This document shows positions 1-6,947 of a stretch of DNA of 9,282 nucleotides, in pieces. Source of the DNA: an uncultured Oscillospiraceae bacterium (GTDB lineage: Bacteria > Bacillota > Clostridia > Oscillospirales > Acutalibacteraceae); the NCBI GenBank assembly GCA_900554535.1, contig USIA01000065.1:1-9282 (forward strand), read 5' to 3'. The position numbers and the translations under genes were made by a program. Each line of letters starts with the position of its first letter. The first letter of the stretch is position 1. The notes beneath the pieces were generated by a model. It did not search any database, was not told the DNA's origin, and saw nothing but the letters and a program-made list of their open reading frames with translations.

Positions 1-648
1 CCAGTACCGTGGGGTGTTCGGGAACCAGCCGCCCCGCCCCAGGAGCCGCTGGATCCGGTGCGCTACCTGACGAATCATTCAACCGGACGTATGGGCTATG
101 AAATGGCCAAAAATGCCGCGCGGCGCGGTGCGGCGGTTACGCTGGTGACCGGCCCCACCACCCTGGAGCCGCCGCTTGGCGTCAAGACGATTGCTGTCCG
201 CACGGCGGAGGAAATGTTTCAGGCAGTGATCAAAGCTGCTCCTGAGCAGGATCTGATGGCTTTTGCCGCCGCAGTTGCCGACTACCGCCCTGCACGGGAG
301 GCGGCCGACAAAATCAAAAAGAGTGCCGGAGCGCTTGGGGAAATCCAGTTAGCCCCCACACATGATATTTTGCAGTATGTTGGTGAACACAAGCGGCCGG
401 GGCAGATCCTCTGTGGCTTTTCCATGGAGACCCGTGATTTGGTCCAAAATTCACAGAAAAAATTGGATAAAAAGCACGCGGATCTGATTGCGGCCAATAA
501 TCTGCGTGTGCCGGGCGCTGGTTTTGGCACAGAAACAAATGTTATGACACTGCTGACGCATGCGGGCAGCGAGGAGCTGCCACTCTTATCGAAATATGAA
601 ACCGCGGGCAGGATCTGGACAAAAATGCTTGCGATGCGGCGTGCATAA
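1..648 (+). CDS. coaBC: CoaBC bifunctional protein, C-terminal CoaB (phosphopantothenate-cysteine ligase) part, 5' truncated by window edge
   Basis: The CoaB domain joins 4'-phosphopantothenate to cysteine using CTP in cytoplasmic coenzyme A synthesis; the CoaC decarboxylase half would lie upstream, outside the window. Visible CoaB motifs in order are QEPLDPVRYLTNHSTGRMG at codons 14-32 (family form TxEPIDPVR-x-NxSSGxMG), AAVADYRP (family AAVADWRP), KIKK (with the conserved substrate-contacting lysine), LAPTHDIL, GFSMET, KKHADLIAANN (family KxxDLIVAN) and GFGTETN. The frame is open from base 1, so the GTG at 58 is an internal valine, not a start. Codons 1-13 do not resemble CoaB, although the expected glycine-rich strand should be there; see findings. 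The stop is TAA at 646-648. No terminator is seen before the next gene, 59 bases downstream, so co-transcription is possible. Family identification is very secure; whether the gene is fused to CoaC is inferred from the usual bacterial arrangement. Confidence 0.93.
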   Translation, partial: PVPWGVREPAAPPQEPLDPVRYLTNHSTGRMGYEMAKNAARRGAAVTLVTGPTTLEPPLGVKTIAVRTAEEMFQAVIKAAPEQDLMAFAAAVADYRPAREAADKIKKSAGALGEIQLAPTHDILQYVGEHKRPGQILCGFSMETRDLVQNSQKKLDKKHADLIAANNLRVPGAGFGTETNVMTLLTHAGSEELPLLSKYETAGRIWTKMLAMRRA

Positions 649-694
649 AGAACGTATTTGCGCGTAAACTACCGTCATACTCCCAAAATAAAGT

Positions 695-700
695 GAGGTG
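695..700 (+). promoter_or_regulatory. Ribosome binding site deciding the DUF1540 start
   Basis: GAGGTG is the only Shine-Dalgarno-like stretch here. It lies 7 nt before the ATG at 708 but only 1 nt before the ATG at 702, so it favours the later start and the 111-residue product. Confidence 0.6.
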
Positions 701-707
701 TATGACG

Positions 708-1043
708 ATGACCGATTTGCATTGCACAGTTTGTGAGTGCGTGAACAATGACCAGGAATACTGCTGCCGCCCGGACATTCTGGTCAGCGGTAAATCCGCC
801 TGCGGCAGCGAGCAGACCAGCTGCGCGGATTTTCAGAACCGTTCCGAATCCGGCAATCAGGCTCAGAACAGCTGTGGTTGCTCCATTCCCAATTCGTCCC
901 TGCATGTCCGCTGCGAGGCCGAAAACTGCACCTATAACACGCAGGGTGAATGTGTGGCCAATGCCATAAAGGTTTGCGGCTGCAACGGCTCCAACGCGTC
1001 CAGCAAGTCTGAAACCCAGTGCCATACGTTTCAGATGCGCTAA
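708..1043 (+). CDS. DUF1540 domain protein with two cysteine-rich repeats
   Basis: A small 111-residue protein with 15 cysteines and no signal peptide or membrane segment. Two DUF1540-like repeats are visible. Repeat 1 runs from C6 to F42 (C6-x4-C11-x7-C19, ending TSCADF). Repeat 2 runs from C69 to F108 (C69-x4-C74-x7-C82, then ANAIKV, ending TQCHTF). The family pattern is a Cys pair, an N-x-x-x-x-C turn, a short I-x-V strand and a closing T-x-C-x-T-F. The linker at 43-66 is polar and rich in Ser/Asn/Gln. DUF1540 proteins are common in Clostridia and Bacilli and have no established function; metal binding or disulfide cross-linking is only a guess from the cysteine content. Start choice: GAGGTG at 695-700 lies 7 nt before the ATG at 708. 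The ATG at 702 would have a spacer of 1 nt and the GTG at 693 overlaps the site. The gene ends at the shared terminator at 1067-1110. Confidence 0.85.
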   Translation: MTDLHCTVCECVNNDQEYCCRPDILVSGKSACGSEQTSCADFQNRSESGNQAQNSCGCSIPNSSLHVRCEAENCTYNTQGECVANAIKVCGCNGSNASSKSETQCHTFQMR

Positions 1044-1066
1044 AATGACAAGCTGAAACCGGCCAA

Positions 1067-1110
1067 AAAAATCTCCCGTTTTTCTCTTTCGAGAAAGGCG
1101 GGAGATTTTT
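1067..1110. terminator. Bidirectional intrinsic terminator between convergent genes
   Basis: AAAAATCTCCCG at 1067-1078 pairs with CGGGAGATTTTT at 1099-1110 (12 bp). Two G-U wobbles follow (1079-1080 with 1097-1098), then TTTCTC at 1081-1086 pairs with GAGAAA at 1091-1096 around a TTTC loop. This gives about 20 continuous pairs. The outer A/T arms supply a U-tract for transcripts from either side. It lies 23 bases after the DUF1540 stop and 14 bases after the sirtuin stop, so it can serve both convergent genes. Confidence 0.9.
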
Positions 1111-1124
1111 GTGCTTTTGCGTTT

Positions 1125-1844
1125 TTATACCGAAATCTGTTCCAAGACCTCGCCGACCGGCTGGCGGATGACGAGCGCGGCCTCGCGGTCTGCGGAGGTC
1201 GCGGATTTATTGATCAGCACCAGGCGGCTGCCGCGGAAATAATGAAGCAGGCCGGCTGCCGGATACACCACCAGCGATGTACCAGCGACGATCATCATGT
1301 CCGCCTGCGAAATCGCCTCGACTGCACCTTCGATTACGTCTTGGTCCAACGGCTCCTCATAAAGAACCACATCCGGTTTAATGCGTCCGCCGCAGGTGCA
1401 GTGCGGCACGCCAGTACTATGGAGGATATCCTCCGCAGTGTAAAACTTGTGACACTGTTCGCAGTAATTGCGCAGCACACTGCCGTGCAGCTCAAACACG
1501 TTTTTGCTGCCTGCCTTCTGGTGCAAACCATCGATGTTCTGTGTAACAACAGCGGTCAACTTGCCAGCCTGCTCCAGCTCCGCCAGCTTTTTATGCGCGG
1601 CATTGGGCTGGGCATCCAAATACAGCATTTTATCGCGGTAGAACTGGAAAAACTCCTCCGGACGCCTTTCGTAGAACGAATGGCTGAGGATGGTTTCCGG
1701 CGGATATTGATAGGTTTGATGGTATAATCCGTCGGTGCTCCGGAAATCCGGGATGCCGCTTTCCGTCGACACACCCGCTCCACCGAAAAAGACGACCCGC
1801 TTACTTTCATCCAACATTTTTTGCAGCTTTGCAATTTCATCCAT
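1125..1844 (-). CDS. cobB: NAD-dependent protein deacylase, Sir2 family (sirtuin)
   Basis: A 239-residue cytoplasmic enzyme that removes acyl groups from lysine side chains, using NAD+ and releasing nicotinamide and O-acyl-ADP-ribose. The Rossmann NAD site GAGVSTESGIPDFR is at 22-35, TQNIDG at 101-106, and the catalytic base H120 in LHGS. The structural zinc cysteines are C128 and C131 (CEQC) with C149 and C151 (CTCGG). GTSLVVYPAAG at 188-198 and LINKS at 210-214 complete the cofactor pocket. The length matches single-domain bacterial sirtuins. The start at 1844 is preceded by AAGGGGTG with an 8-nt spacer; the longer in-frame start upstream adds ten residues that lie over the ribosome binding site. 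It follows folC on the same strand after a 100-base gap holding a possible promoter (1911-1939). Family certain; substrate acyl type not readable from sequence. The symbol follows common bacterial usage (npdA and srtN are used for the same family). Confidence 0.95.
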   Translation of the reverse strand: MDEIAKLQKMLDESKRVVFFGGAGVSTESGIPDFRSTDGLYHQTYQYPPETILSHSFYERRPEEFFQFYRDKMLYLDAQPNAAHKKLAELEQAGKLTAVVTQNIDGLHQKAGSKNVFELHGSVLRNYCEQCHKFYTAEDILHSTGVPHCTCGGRIKPDVVLYEEPLDQDVIEGAVEAISQADMMIVAGTSLVVYPAAGLLHYFRGSRLVLINKSATSADREAALVIRQPVGEVLEQISV

Positions 1845-1910
1845 GCAAAAGACACCCCTTCCTACACGCCACACACGTCATGCGTTTTTCGATTGAAAGC
1901 CATCTATCTT

Positions 1911-1939
1911 ATCCTACCGCAGATACACGCAATATGCAA
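1911..1939 (-). promoter_or_regulatory. Possible sigma-A promoter for the sirtuin gene
   Basis: Read on the minus strand, TTGCAT (1934-1939), a 17-nt spacer and TAGGAT (1911-1916) lie just past the folC stop. Transcription would start near 1904, leaving a leader of about 60 nt. Both boxes match the consensus at four of six positions, so this is suggestive only; no terminator separates folC from the sirtuin, so read-through remains possible. Confidence 0.4.
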
Positions 1940-1944
1940 GTGCT

Positions 1945-3261
1945 TCACGACAGAGAAACGCCCAGCCCGCCGCAAAGCATGGGCAAAACCTCTGCGCAAA
2001 TTGGGCGCATCTCCCCCGCCAGGTAAAGGGAGCCGCAAATTATGATTGCAGCATCCTTGCCAGCCAGCTGTACGGCAAGCGCTAGGGCCTGCTGTGGAGA
2101 TTGACCCGCCTGTGCATGCACACCGGCTCGCTGCCAGAGCGAGGCCAACGCCTGCGGGTCGATGGTGCGAGGATTTTGCACGGGCAAGGTGACGGCCTCG
2201 CGGAACAAAGGCGCGAGCTTTTCGACAAAACCTTCTATATTTTTGTCGGCGCACATGCCGGTCAGCGCGATAAGCGGCCGGCCGGACAGGTATTGGTGCA
2301 GGCACAGGGAAAGCGCCTGCGCGCCATCCGGGTTGTGCGCACCATCTGCAAGGACAATGGGCTGGTCATACAGCAACTCAAACCGGGCGGGCAGTTTGGT
2401 GGCGGAGAGACCGGCTGCCATGGCCCGCGTGTTGATGTGCATACCCTTACGGGCGAGCACTTCGCAGCACAAAAGCGCTGTGGCGGCATTGTACACCTGA
2501 TGGTGTCCCAAAAGCGACAGCTCTATGAGCTGATCCCGATAGCCGAAACGCGTGCCGCGCAGGCTGGTGTCCATCACATGCAGGTTGTCTTCACTGGCGA
2601 CGAACAGGCGGCAATGCCGCTTTTCTGCGGTGGAATGGATCACATTCAAGGCTTCCTCCGTCTGTCCGGGCGCGCAGACAACGTCACAGCCTTCTTTTAT
2701 AATGCCGCACTTTTCGCTCGCGATTTGCGTCAGCGTATCGCCGAGAATTTCAGTATGATCATAGGAAATATGCGTGAGCACGGCGCACAGAGGCGCGTCG
2801 ATGACATTCGTGGCATCGAGGCGGCCACCCAGGCCAACCTCCAAGACCACCACGTCGCATTTCTGCTGCGCAAACCAATAAAGCCCAATCGCAGTCACCG
2901 CCTCAAATTCCGAAAGCTCCTCCCCCGCCTGTTCCATCTGTTGGATCAGCGGCAGGACATCCTCGGCCGCCTGGGTAAGCGCCCGATGGCTGATGGGCCG
3001 GTTATTTAACTGGATCCGCTCGCAAAAATCTGTGACAAACGGAGAAACGAACAGCCCCGTTTGATAGCGTGCCTTTCGTAAGACTTCTGCAATCATGGTG
3101 CTGGTGGATCCTTTACCATTGGTTCCTGCAACGTGGACAAATTGCAATTTGTCCTGCGGATCGCCCAACGCATGAAGCAGCTTGCGCAAATGCAGCAGTC
3201 CGGGTACTTTTTTAAAACGGTGCAGGCTGTGGATGGCTTCCAGCGCTTGTGCGTAGGTCAT
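1945..3261 (-). CDS. folC: Folylpolyglutamate synthase / dihydrofolate synthase
   Basis: A 438-residue ATP-dependent ligase of the Mur-ligase superfamily. It adds glutamate to folates, retaining them in the cell, and in many bacteria also makes dihydrofolate from dihydropteroate. Visible features are the P-loop GTNGKGS at 46-52, the metal and folate loop EVGLGGRLDATN at 141-152, SYDHTEILG at 166-174, the lysine K184 in SEKCGIIK (carbamylated in family members), HHQVYNAATAL at 253-263, and the C-terminal domain motif ADGAHNP at 305-311. The length is typical. The ATG at 3261 overlaps the valS stop as ATGA, so the two genes are almost certainly translationally coupled and share the T-box-controlled transcript. 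Whether it has both activities or only the polyglutamylating one cannot be told from sequence alone. Confidence 0.96.
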   Translation of the reverse strand: MTYAQALEAIHSLHRFKKVPGLLHLRKLLHALGDPQDKLQFVHVAGTNGKGSTSTMIAEVLRKARYQTGLFVSPFVTDFCERIQLNNRPISHRALTQAAEDVLPLIQQMEQAGEELSEFEAVTAIGLYWFAQQKCDVVVLEVGLGGRLDATNVIDAPLCAVLTHISYDHTEILGDTLTQIASEKCGIIKEGCDVVCAPGQTEEALNVIHSTAEKRHCRLFVASEDNLHVMDTSLRGTRFGYRDQLIELSLLGHHQVYNAATALLCCEVLARKGMHINTRAMAAGLSATKLPARFELLYDQPIVLADGAHNPDGAQALSLCLHQYLSGRPLIALTGMCADKNIEGFVEKLAPLFREAVTLPVQNPRTIDPQALASLWQRAGVHAQAGQSPQQALALAVQLAGKDAAIIICGSLYLAGEMRPICAEVLPMLCGGLGVSLS

Positions 3262-5882
3262 TGTAACGCATCCAGGCTCTGCTGGATCAGGGCAATGTGT
3301 TCCTTCAGTTTTTCCGCATTTGCGCGCACGCCGGCAATGACCTTTTCCGGTGCTTTGCTCATGAACTTTTCATTCTGGAGCTTGGCCTGTGCATTCCGGT
3401 AGCCCTTTTGTGCGGTCTCCAGCTCTTTGGTCAGGCGTTTGCGCTCCGCCTCTTTGTCCACCAGCTCATCCATTTGGATATAGACCTTGGCGTCCGGCGT
3501 CACAATGGTTACGGCACCATCCAAATCGAAGGAGGGGGCGACCTCAATTTTGCTGGCGAAGGCCAGACGTTCAAAGATCTTTGCATTATCGCGGAACATT
3601 ACTTCATTTGTGCAGGCGATGTGCAGGACCGTCTTGCGGCTGGGTTCGACATTCATTTCCGAGCGGCGGTTGCGCACGCCGCGTACAACGGCCATGACGC
3701 TTTCAATTTGAGCGGCTGCCTCCGGGAAGCAGAGTGTTTCGTCAAAGGTCGGGTATGGTGCCGTGATCAGGGCCTCTCCCGTATGCGGAAGACTCTGCCA
3801 GATTTCTTCCGTGATATATGGCATAAACGGGTGCAGCAATGCCAGCGTGCGGCTCATCACCCAAACCAGCACTTGACGCACTTGCTGTGCCGCTGCCGGA
3901 TCGTTGCCATTGAGGCGGATTTTTGCGATTTCGATATACCAGTCGCAGAACTGATCCCACAGGAAATCGTGCAGCTTCTGTGCGGCAATGCCCAGTTCGA
4001 ATTTTTCGAGGTTGTCGTTAATTTCTTTGACTAGTGTATTGAAGGTGTTTAAAATCCACTTATCGGCCGGCGCGAGCGTTTCCGGCAGGCGGTTTGGCAC
4101 GTCCTTGCCGTCAATATTCATCATGATAAAGCGCGATGCGTTCCAGATTTTATTGGCAAAGTTACGGCTAGCCTGCACGCGCTCATCAGAGAAGCGGGTG
4201 TCGTTGCCGGGGCTGATGCCTGTGACCAGCGTGAAGCGCAGTGCGTCTGCGCCATATTGATCGATGACCTCCAGGGGATCGATACCATTGCCAAGGCTTT
4301 TGCTCATCTTGCGGCCCTGGCTGTCGCGCACCAAGCCGTGGAAGAAGACTGTATGGAACGGCACCTGCCCCATCTGTTCGATGCCGGAAAAAATCATACG
4401 GGCCACCCAGAAGAAGATGATGTCATAGCCTGTGACCAGGGTACTCGTCGGGTAATAATATGCCAAGTCTTCTGTCTTGTCCGGCCAGCCCAACACCGAA
4501 AACGGCCACAAGGCAGAACTGAACCACGTATCCAGCGTATCTTCATCCTGGTGCAGGTGCTGCCCACCGCAGTGCGGGCAGGTGGCCGGCGCTTCACGCG
4601 CAACGGTTGTTTCTCCGCAGTCGTCGCAGTACCACGCCGGGATGCGATGCCCCCACCAAAGTTGACGGCTGATGCACCAATCCTTGATGTTTTCCATCCA
4701 GTTGTAATAAACTTTTTCCATGCGCTTCGGGATGAAGCGGACGTCTTTGTTGCGCACAGCTTCGATTGCGGGCTTTGCCAGCGGCTCCATTTTGACAAAC
4801 CACTGCTTTGAAACGCGCGGTTCAATGGTGCTGTGGCAGCGATAGCAGGTACCGACGTTGTGCTTGATCGGTTCGATCCGCACGAGGAACCCCTGCTCAT
4901 CGAGGTCCTTCACGATCTGCTTGCGTGCTTCTAATCCGGACATGCCGGCGTATTTGCCGCCGTTTTCGTTGATGGAGCCATCCTCGTTCATGACATTGAT
5001 GACAGCCAGATTGTGGCGAAGTCCCACTTCGAAGTCGTTTGGATCGTGAGCAGGTGTAATTTTCACCACACCTGTACCAAATTCCATATCCACATAGGAG
5101 TCTGCCACCACTGGAATTTCTCGGCCAACCAGCGGCAAAATTAGCGTCTTGCCAACAACCGATTTGTAGCGATCGTCTTCCGGGTTCACGGCCACAGCTG
5201 TATCGCCCAGCATCGTTTCCGGACGGGTCGTAGCAAGCTCCAGATAGCCGCTTCCATCTTTCAGCGGATAACGCAGATGCCAGAAGGAGCCATCCTTTTC
5301 TTCAAATTCAACTTCTGCGTCTGAGATGGTGGTCTTGCAGTGCGGGCACCAGTTGACGATGCGCTCGCCGCGATAGATCAACCCCTTTTCGTACAGACGC
5401 ACAAAGACCTCCCGAACGGCCTTGCTGCAGCCCTCATCGAGTGTGAAGCGCTCGCGTGACCAGTCGCAGGAAACGCCCAACTTCTTAAGCTGTTCGTCAA
5501 TGCGGCCGCCGAATTTTTCTTTCCAGGCCCAGGCGCGCTTTAAGAAAGCGTCGCGGCCAATCTGTTCTTTCGTCAGCCCTTCTTTGCGCATCGCCTCGAC
5601 GATCTTGGCTTCCGTCGCAATGGAGGCGTGGTCGGTGCCGGGCACCCACAGGGCGCTATACCCCTGCATGCGGCGCCAGCGGATCAGAATATCCTGCAGC
5701 GTTTCGTCCAGGGCATGGCCCATATGCAATTGTCCCGTTATATTTGGCGGCGGGATGACAATTGTATATGGCTTTTTGTTGGGATCCGGCTGTGCATGAA
5801 AATAACCACCCTGCATCCAGAAGTCGTAGATGCGGTCTTCCACTTCGCCGGGGTTGTAAATTTTTGCGAGTTCCCTGCTCAT
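3258..5882 (-). CDS. valS: Valyl-tRNA synthetase
   Basis: An 874-residue class Ia synthetase that activates valine with ATP and charges tRNA-Val in the cytoplasm. The HIGH signature is HMGH at 53-56 within PPPNITGQLHMGHALDE. GTDHASIATE (82-91) follows. The CP1 editing domain, which hydrolyses mis-charged Thr-tRNA, includes ATTRPETMLGD at 217-227 and FGTGVVKITPAHDPND at 268-283. Cysteine pairs at 179/182, 347/350, 419/422 and 435/438 look like zinc knuckles. DTWFSSALWP is at 451-460 and KMSKS at 525-529. The anticodon-binding domain covers about 600-750, and residues 808-872 form the charged coiled-coil arm typical of ValRS. Start choice: AGGAGG at 5890-5895 is 7 nt before the ATG at 5882; the longer in-frame extension runs back into the T-box terminator and antiterminator and is not coding. 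Valine specificity rests on the overall pattern (HMGH, long coiled-coil tail) and agrees with the T-box specifier candidate GUC. Confidence 0.98.
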   Translation of the reverse strand: MSRELAKIYNPGEVEDRIYDFWMQGGYFHAQPDPNKKPYTIVIPPPNITGQLHMGHALDETLQDILIRWRRMQGYSALWVPGTDHASIATEAKIVEAMRKEGLTKEQIGRDAFLKRAWAWKEKFGGRIDEQLKKLGVSCDWSRERFTLDEGCSKAVREVFVRLYEKGLIYRGERIVNWCPHCKTTISDAEVEFEEKDGSFWHLRYPLKDGSGYLELATTRPETMLGDTAVAVNPEDDRYKSVVGKTLILPLVGREIPVVADSYVDMEFGTGVVKITPAHDPNDFEVGLRHNLAVINVMNEDGSINENGGKYAGMSGLEARKQIVKDLDEQGFLVRIEPIKHNVGTCYRCHSTIEPRVSKQWFVKMEPLAKPAIEAVRNKDVRFIPKRMEKVYYNWMENIKDWCISRQLWWGHRIPAWYCDDCGETTVAREAPATCPHCGGQHLHQDEDTLDTWFSSALWPFSVLGWPDKTEDLAYYYPTSTLVTGYDIIFFWVARMIFSGIEQMGQVPFHTVFFHGLVRDSQGRKMSKSLGNGIDPLEVIDQYGADALRFTLVTGISPGNDTRFSDERVQASRNFANKIWNASRFIMMNIDGKDVPNRLPETLAPADKWILNTFNTLVKEINDNLEKFELGIAAQKLHDFLWDQFCDWYIEIAKIRLNGNDPAAAQQVRQVLVWVMSRTLALLHPFMPYITEEIWQSLPHTGEALITAPYPTFDETLCFPEAAAQIESVMAVVRGVRNRRSEMNVEPSRKTVLHIACTNEVMFRDNAKIFERLAFASKIEVAPSFDLDGAVTIVTPDAKVYIQMDELVDKEAERKRLTKELETAQKGYRNAQAKLQNEKFMSKAPEKVIAGVRANAEKLKEHIALIQQSLDALQ

Positions 5883-5913
5883 TCTTTTTCCTCCTGTGTT
5901 TTTTGCGGGGCGG

Positions 5914-5955
5914 AAAAAGCCCCGGTCAAAAGGAAAGCATCCTTCTGACCGGGGC
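5914..5955 (-). terminator. T-box regulated intrinsic terminator of valS
   Basis: GCCCCGGTCA (minus strand, 5946-5955) pairs with TGACCGGGGC (5919-5928). Five more pairs, including one G-U, extend it inward around a short A/T loop, and a TTTTT tract follows at 5914-5918. The 5' arm overlaps the antiterminator 3' arm at 5950-5955, so only one of the two can form. The valS ribosome binding site lies 18 bases further on. Confidence 0.92.
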
Positions 5956-6178
5956 GAATTTGTGTGTAAATCCGCGGTACCACCCGCATTCGGCTGCAAT
6001 GCAGCCCTCTTTCCCGTTAACGCCGGAATACGGCTCGTCTTACTGCGCCAAAGCGGTTCAGATGGGCGGCTCAGGGGCGACTTATCCGCAATGCGCTGCG
6101 CGCGGGCATTTCACCGGGCTGTCCGCTCTCTATAAAGCGCCAGACCGCACTGCCTTTTTCCCCGTCCTTGCCTATTCT
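5914..6178 (-). promoter_or_regulatory. T-box riboswitch leader of valS
   Basis: Read on the minus strand, this ~300-nt leader senses uncharged tRNA-Val and decides between termination and entry into valS-folC. The T-box core UGGUACCGCGG is at 5972-5982. The Stem I base has GGGG (6150-6153) with CCCC (6074-6077) and an 8-bp helix (6136-6143 with 6088-6095). The internal loop between them holds GUC (6081-6079), a valine codon followed by a purine, the likely specifier. The upper part has AGAGAG and GGUGAAA elements as in other T-boxes, and AGUAAGACG with a following CCG/CGG hairpin fits the usual linker and Stem III. The antiterminator pairs CGGG (5983-5986) with CCCG (5950-5953) and, after the bulge, GCGGAUUU (5968-5975) with AAAUUCGC (5954-5961) around an ACACAC loop. 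Its 3' arm shares bases with the terminator. Family membership is secure; the specifier is inferred from hand folding. Confidence 0.93.
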
Positions 6179-6184
6179 GTTTCC

Positions 6185-6213
6185 ATTATAGGAGGCAATC
6201 CCACAAAAGTCAA
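6185..6213 (-). promoter_or_regulatory. Sigma-A promoter of the valS-folC transcript
   Basis: On the minus strand, TTGACT (6208-6213), a 17-nt spacer and a perfect TATAAT (6185-6190) place the transcription start near 6178, exactly upstream of the T-box Stem I. The -35 box contains the TGA stop codon of the HAD gene, so the two transcription units abut without any spacer or terminator. Confidence 0.88.
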
Positions 6214-6833
6214 GCACGCGCTTCCAGTACCGCGGGGACATCTGCCAGCGACGGAACAATGGCAGCGGCAAGCTTTTGCATTTCCGCATCCGGCTTTTCC
6301 AAATCCGGCACCATAATTGGATACATACCTGCTGCATGGGCGCTGCGCACGCCATTGAAACTGTCTTCGACCACCGCACAATCTGCCGGGAGACAGCCGA
6401 TTGCCCGCGCAGCCTTTAAATAGATGTCTGGAGCAGGCTTGCCGTGCTCCACCTGGTCGCCGCCAATGACTGCGTCAAAATTCGACCGCACGCCGGCACG
6501 CGTGAGATTGCGCTCTGCTGTGGGTGTCTGACTGGAGGTTGCCAGCGCCACGCGGTATTTTTTCTGCTTGAGGTATTTCAAGAGTACATCGAGGCCCGGT
6601 TTCTTCGGAATGCCGGCCGATAAGATTCTGTCCCGCTCGGCATTGCAGCGATCAAACAGGACCTCCGGAGGAGTGGTCAACTCTTTGCGAAAGATCGATA
6701 CAATCTCATTGCGGCCGCGCCCGATCAGCCGGAAGTAGAGCGACTCTGGCACGCCGGCCGCGATCCACGCGTCGTGATAAACGCGTTCTGTGTCAAAGAT
6801 CGTGCCGTCCATATCCAAAATGACTGCATGCAT
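6210..6833 (-). CDS. HAD-superfamily hydrolase, beta-phosphoglucomutase-like subfamily
   Basis: A 207-residue protein with all four HAD motifs. Motif I is DMDGT with nucleophile D7 and acid/base D9. Motif II is the ATSS stretch at 98-101, motif III is K132 in GKPAPDIYLKA, and motif IV is VVEDSFNGVRSA at 154-165 with E156 and D157 for magnesium. The helical cap lies between residues 15 and 80, as in the beta-phosphoglucomutase, phosphoglycolate phosphatase and YcjU/GS1 group. The substrate is likely a small phosphorylated metabolite, but which one cannot be read from the sequence. The start is the ATG at 6833, 7 nt after GGGGGA (6841-6846); the TTG at 6848 overlaps that site. It lies 114 bases downstream of the TIGR04076 gene on the same strand with no terminator between, so the two may share a transcript. 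Confidence 0.92.
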   Translation of the reverse strand: MHAVILDMDGTIFDTERVYHDAWIAAGVPESLYFRLIGRGRNEIVSIFRKELTTPPEVLFDRCNAERDRILSAGIPKKPGLDVLLKYLKQKKYRVALATSSQTPTAERNLTRAGVRSNFDAVIGGDQVEHGKPAPDIYLKAARAIGCLPADCAVVEDSFNGVRSAHAAGMYPIMVPDLEKPDAEMQKLAAAIVPSLADVPAVLEARA

Positions 6834-6947
6834 TTGTATATCCCCCAAACTGAATCAAGCTCAAAAATTTATAAGATTTATGTGGACCGAAGCCTTGGCC
6901 GCTTATCCCCCAATCCGGAAGCGAAACCGTGTTTACAGGCTATCCTT

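Noticed and set aside
1..14. Near match (13 of 14 bases) between 1-14 and 6224-6237
   Set aside because: The second site is ordinary coding sequence at the end of the HAD gene; a single short match is expected by chance.
649..694. Promoter before the DUF1540 gene (TTGCGC and CATACT elements)
   Set aside because: The spacing does not fit sigma-A, and the resemblance to sporulation sigma sites is too weak to support.
2101..3009. 302-residue plus-strand reading frame opposite folC
   Set aside because: folC on the other strand has its full set of motifs across this region; the plus-strand product has no recognisable domain and runs against both flanking transcription units.
3297..4034. 245-residue plus-strand reading frame opposite the 3' end of valS
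   Set aside because: It is a shadow of the valS anticodon-binding and coiled-coil coding sequence, with no ribosome binding site.
5883..5999. N-terminal extension of valS by 39 residues
   Set aside because: The extension covers the T-box antiterminator, the terminator and the ribosome binding site; AGGAGG is correctly placed for the ATG at 5882.
6834..6947. Possible promoter for the HAD gene (TATAAA-like sequence with ATAAAT repeats, minus strand)
   Set aside because: No acceptable -35 hexamer lies 16-18 nt upstream of any candidate -10; transcription from the TIGR04076 promoter explains expression equally well.
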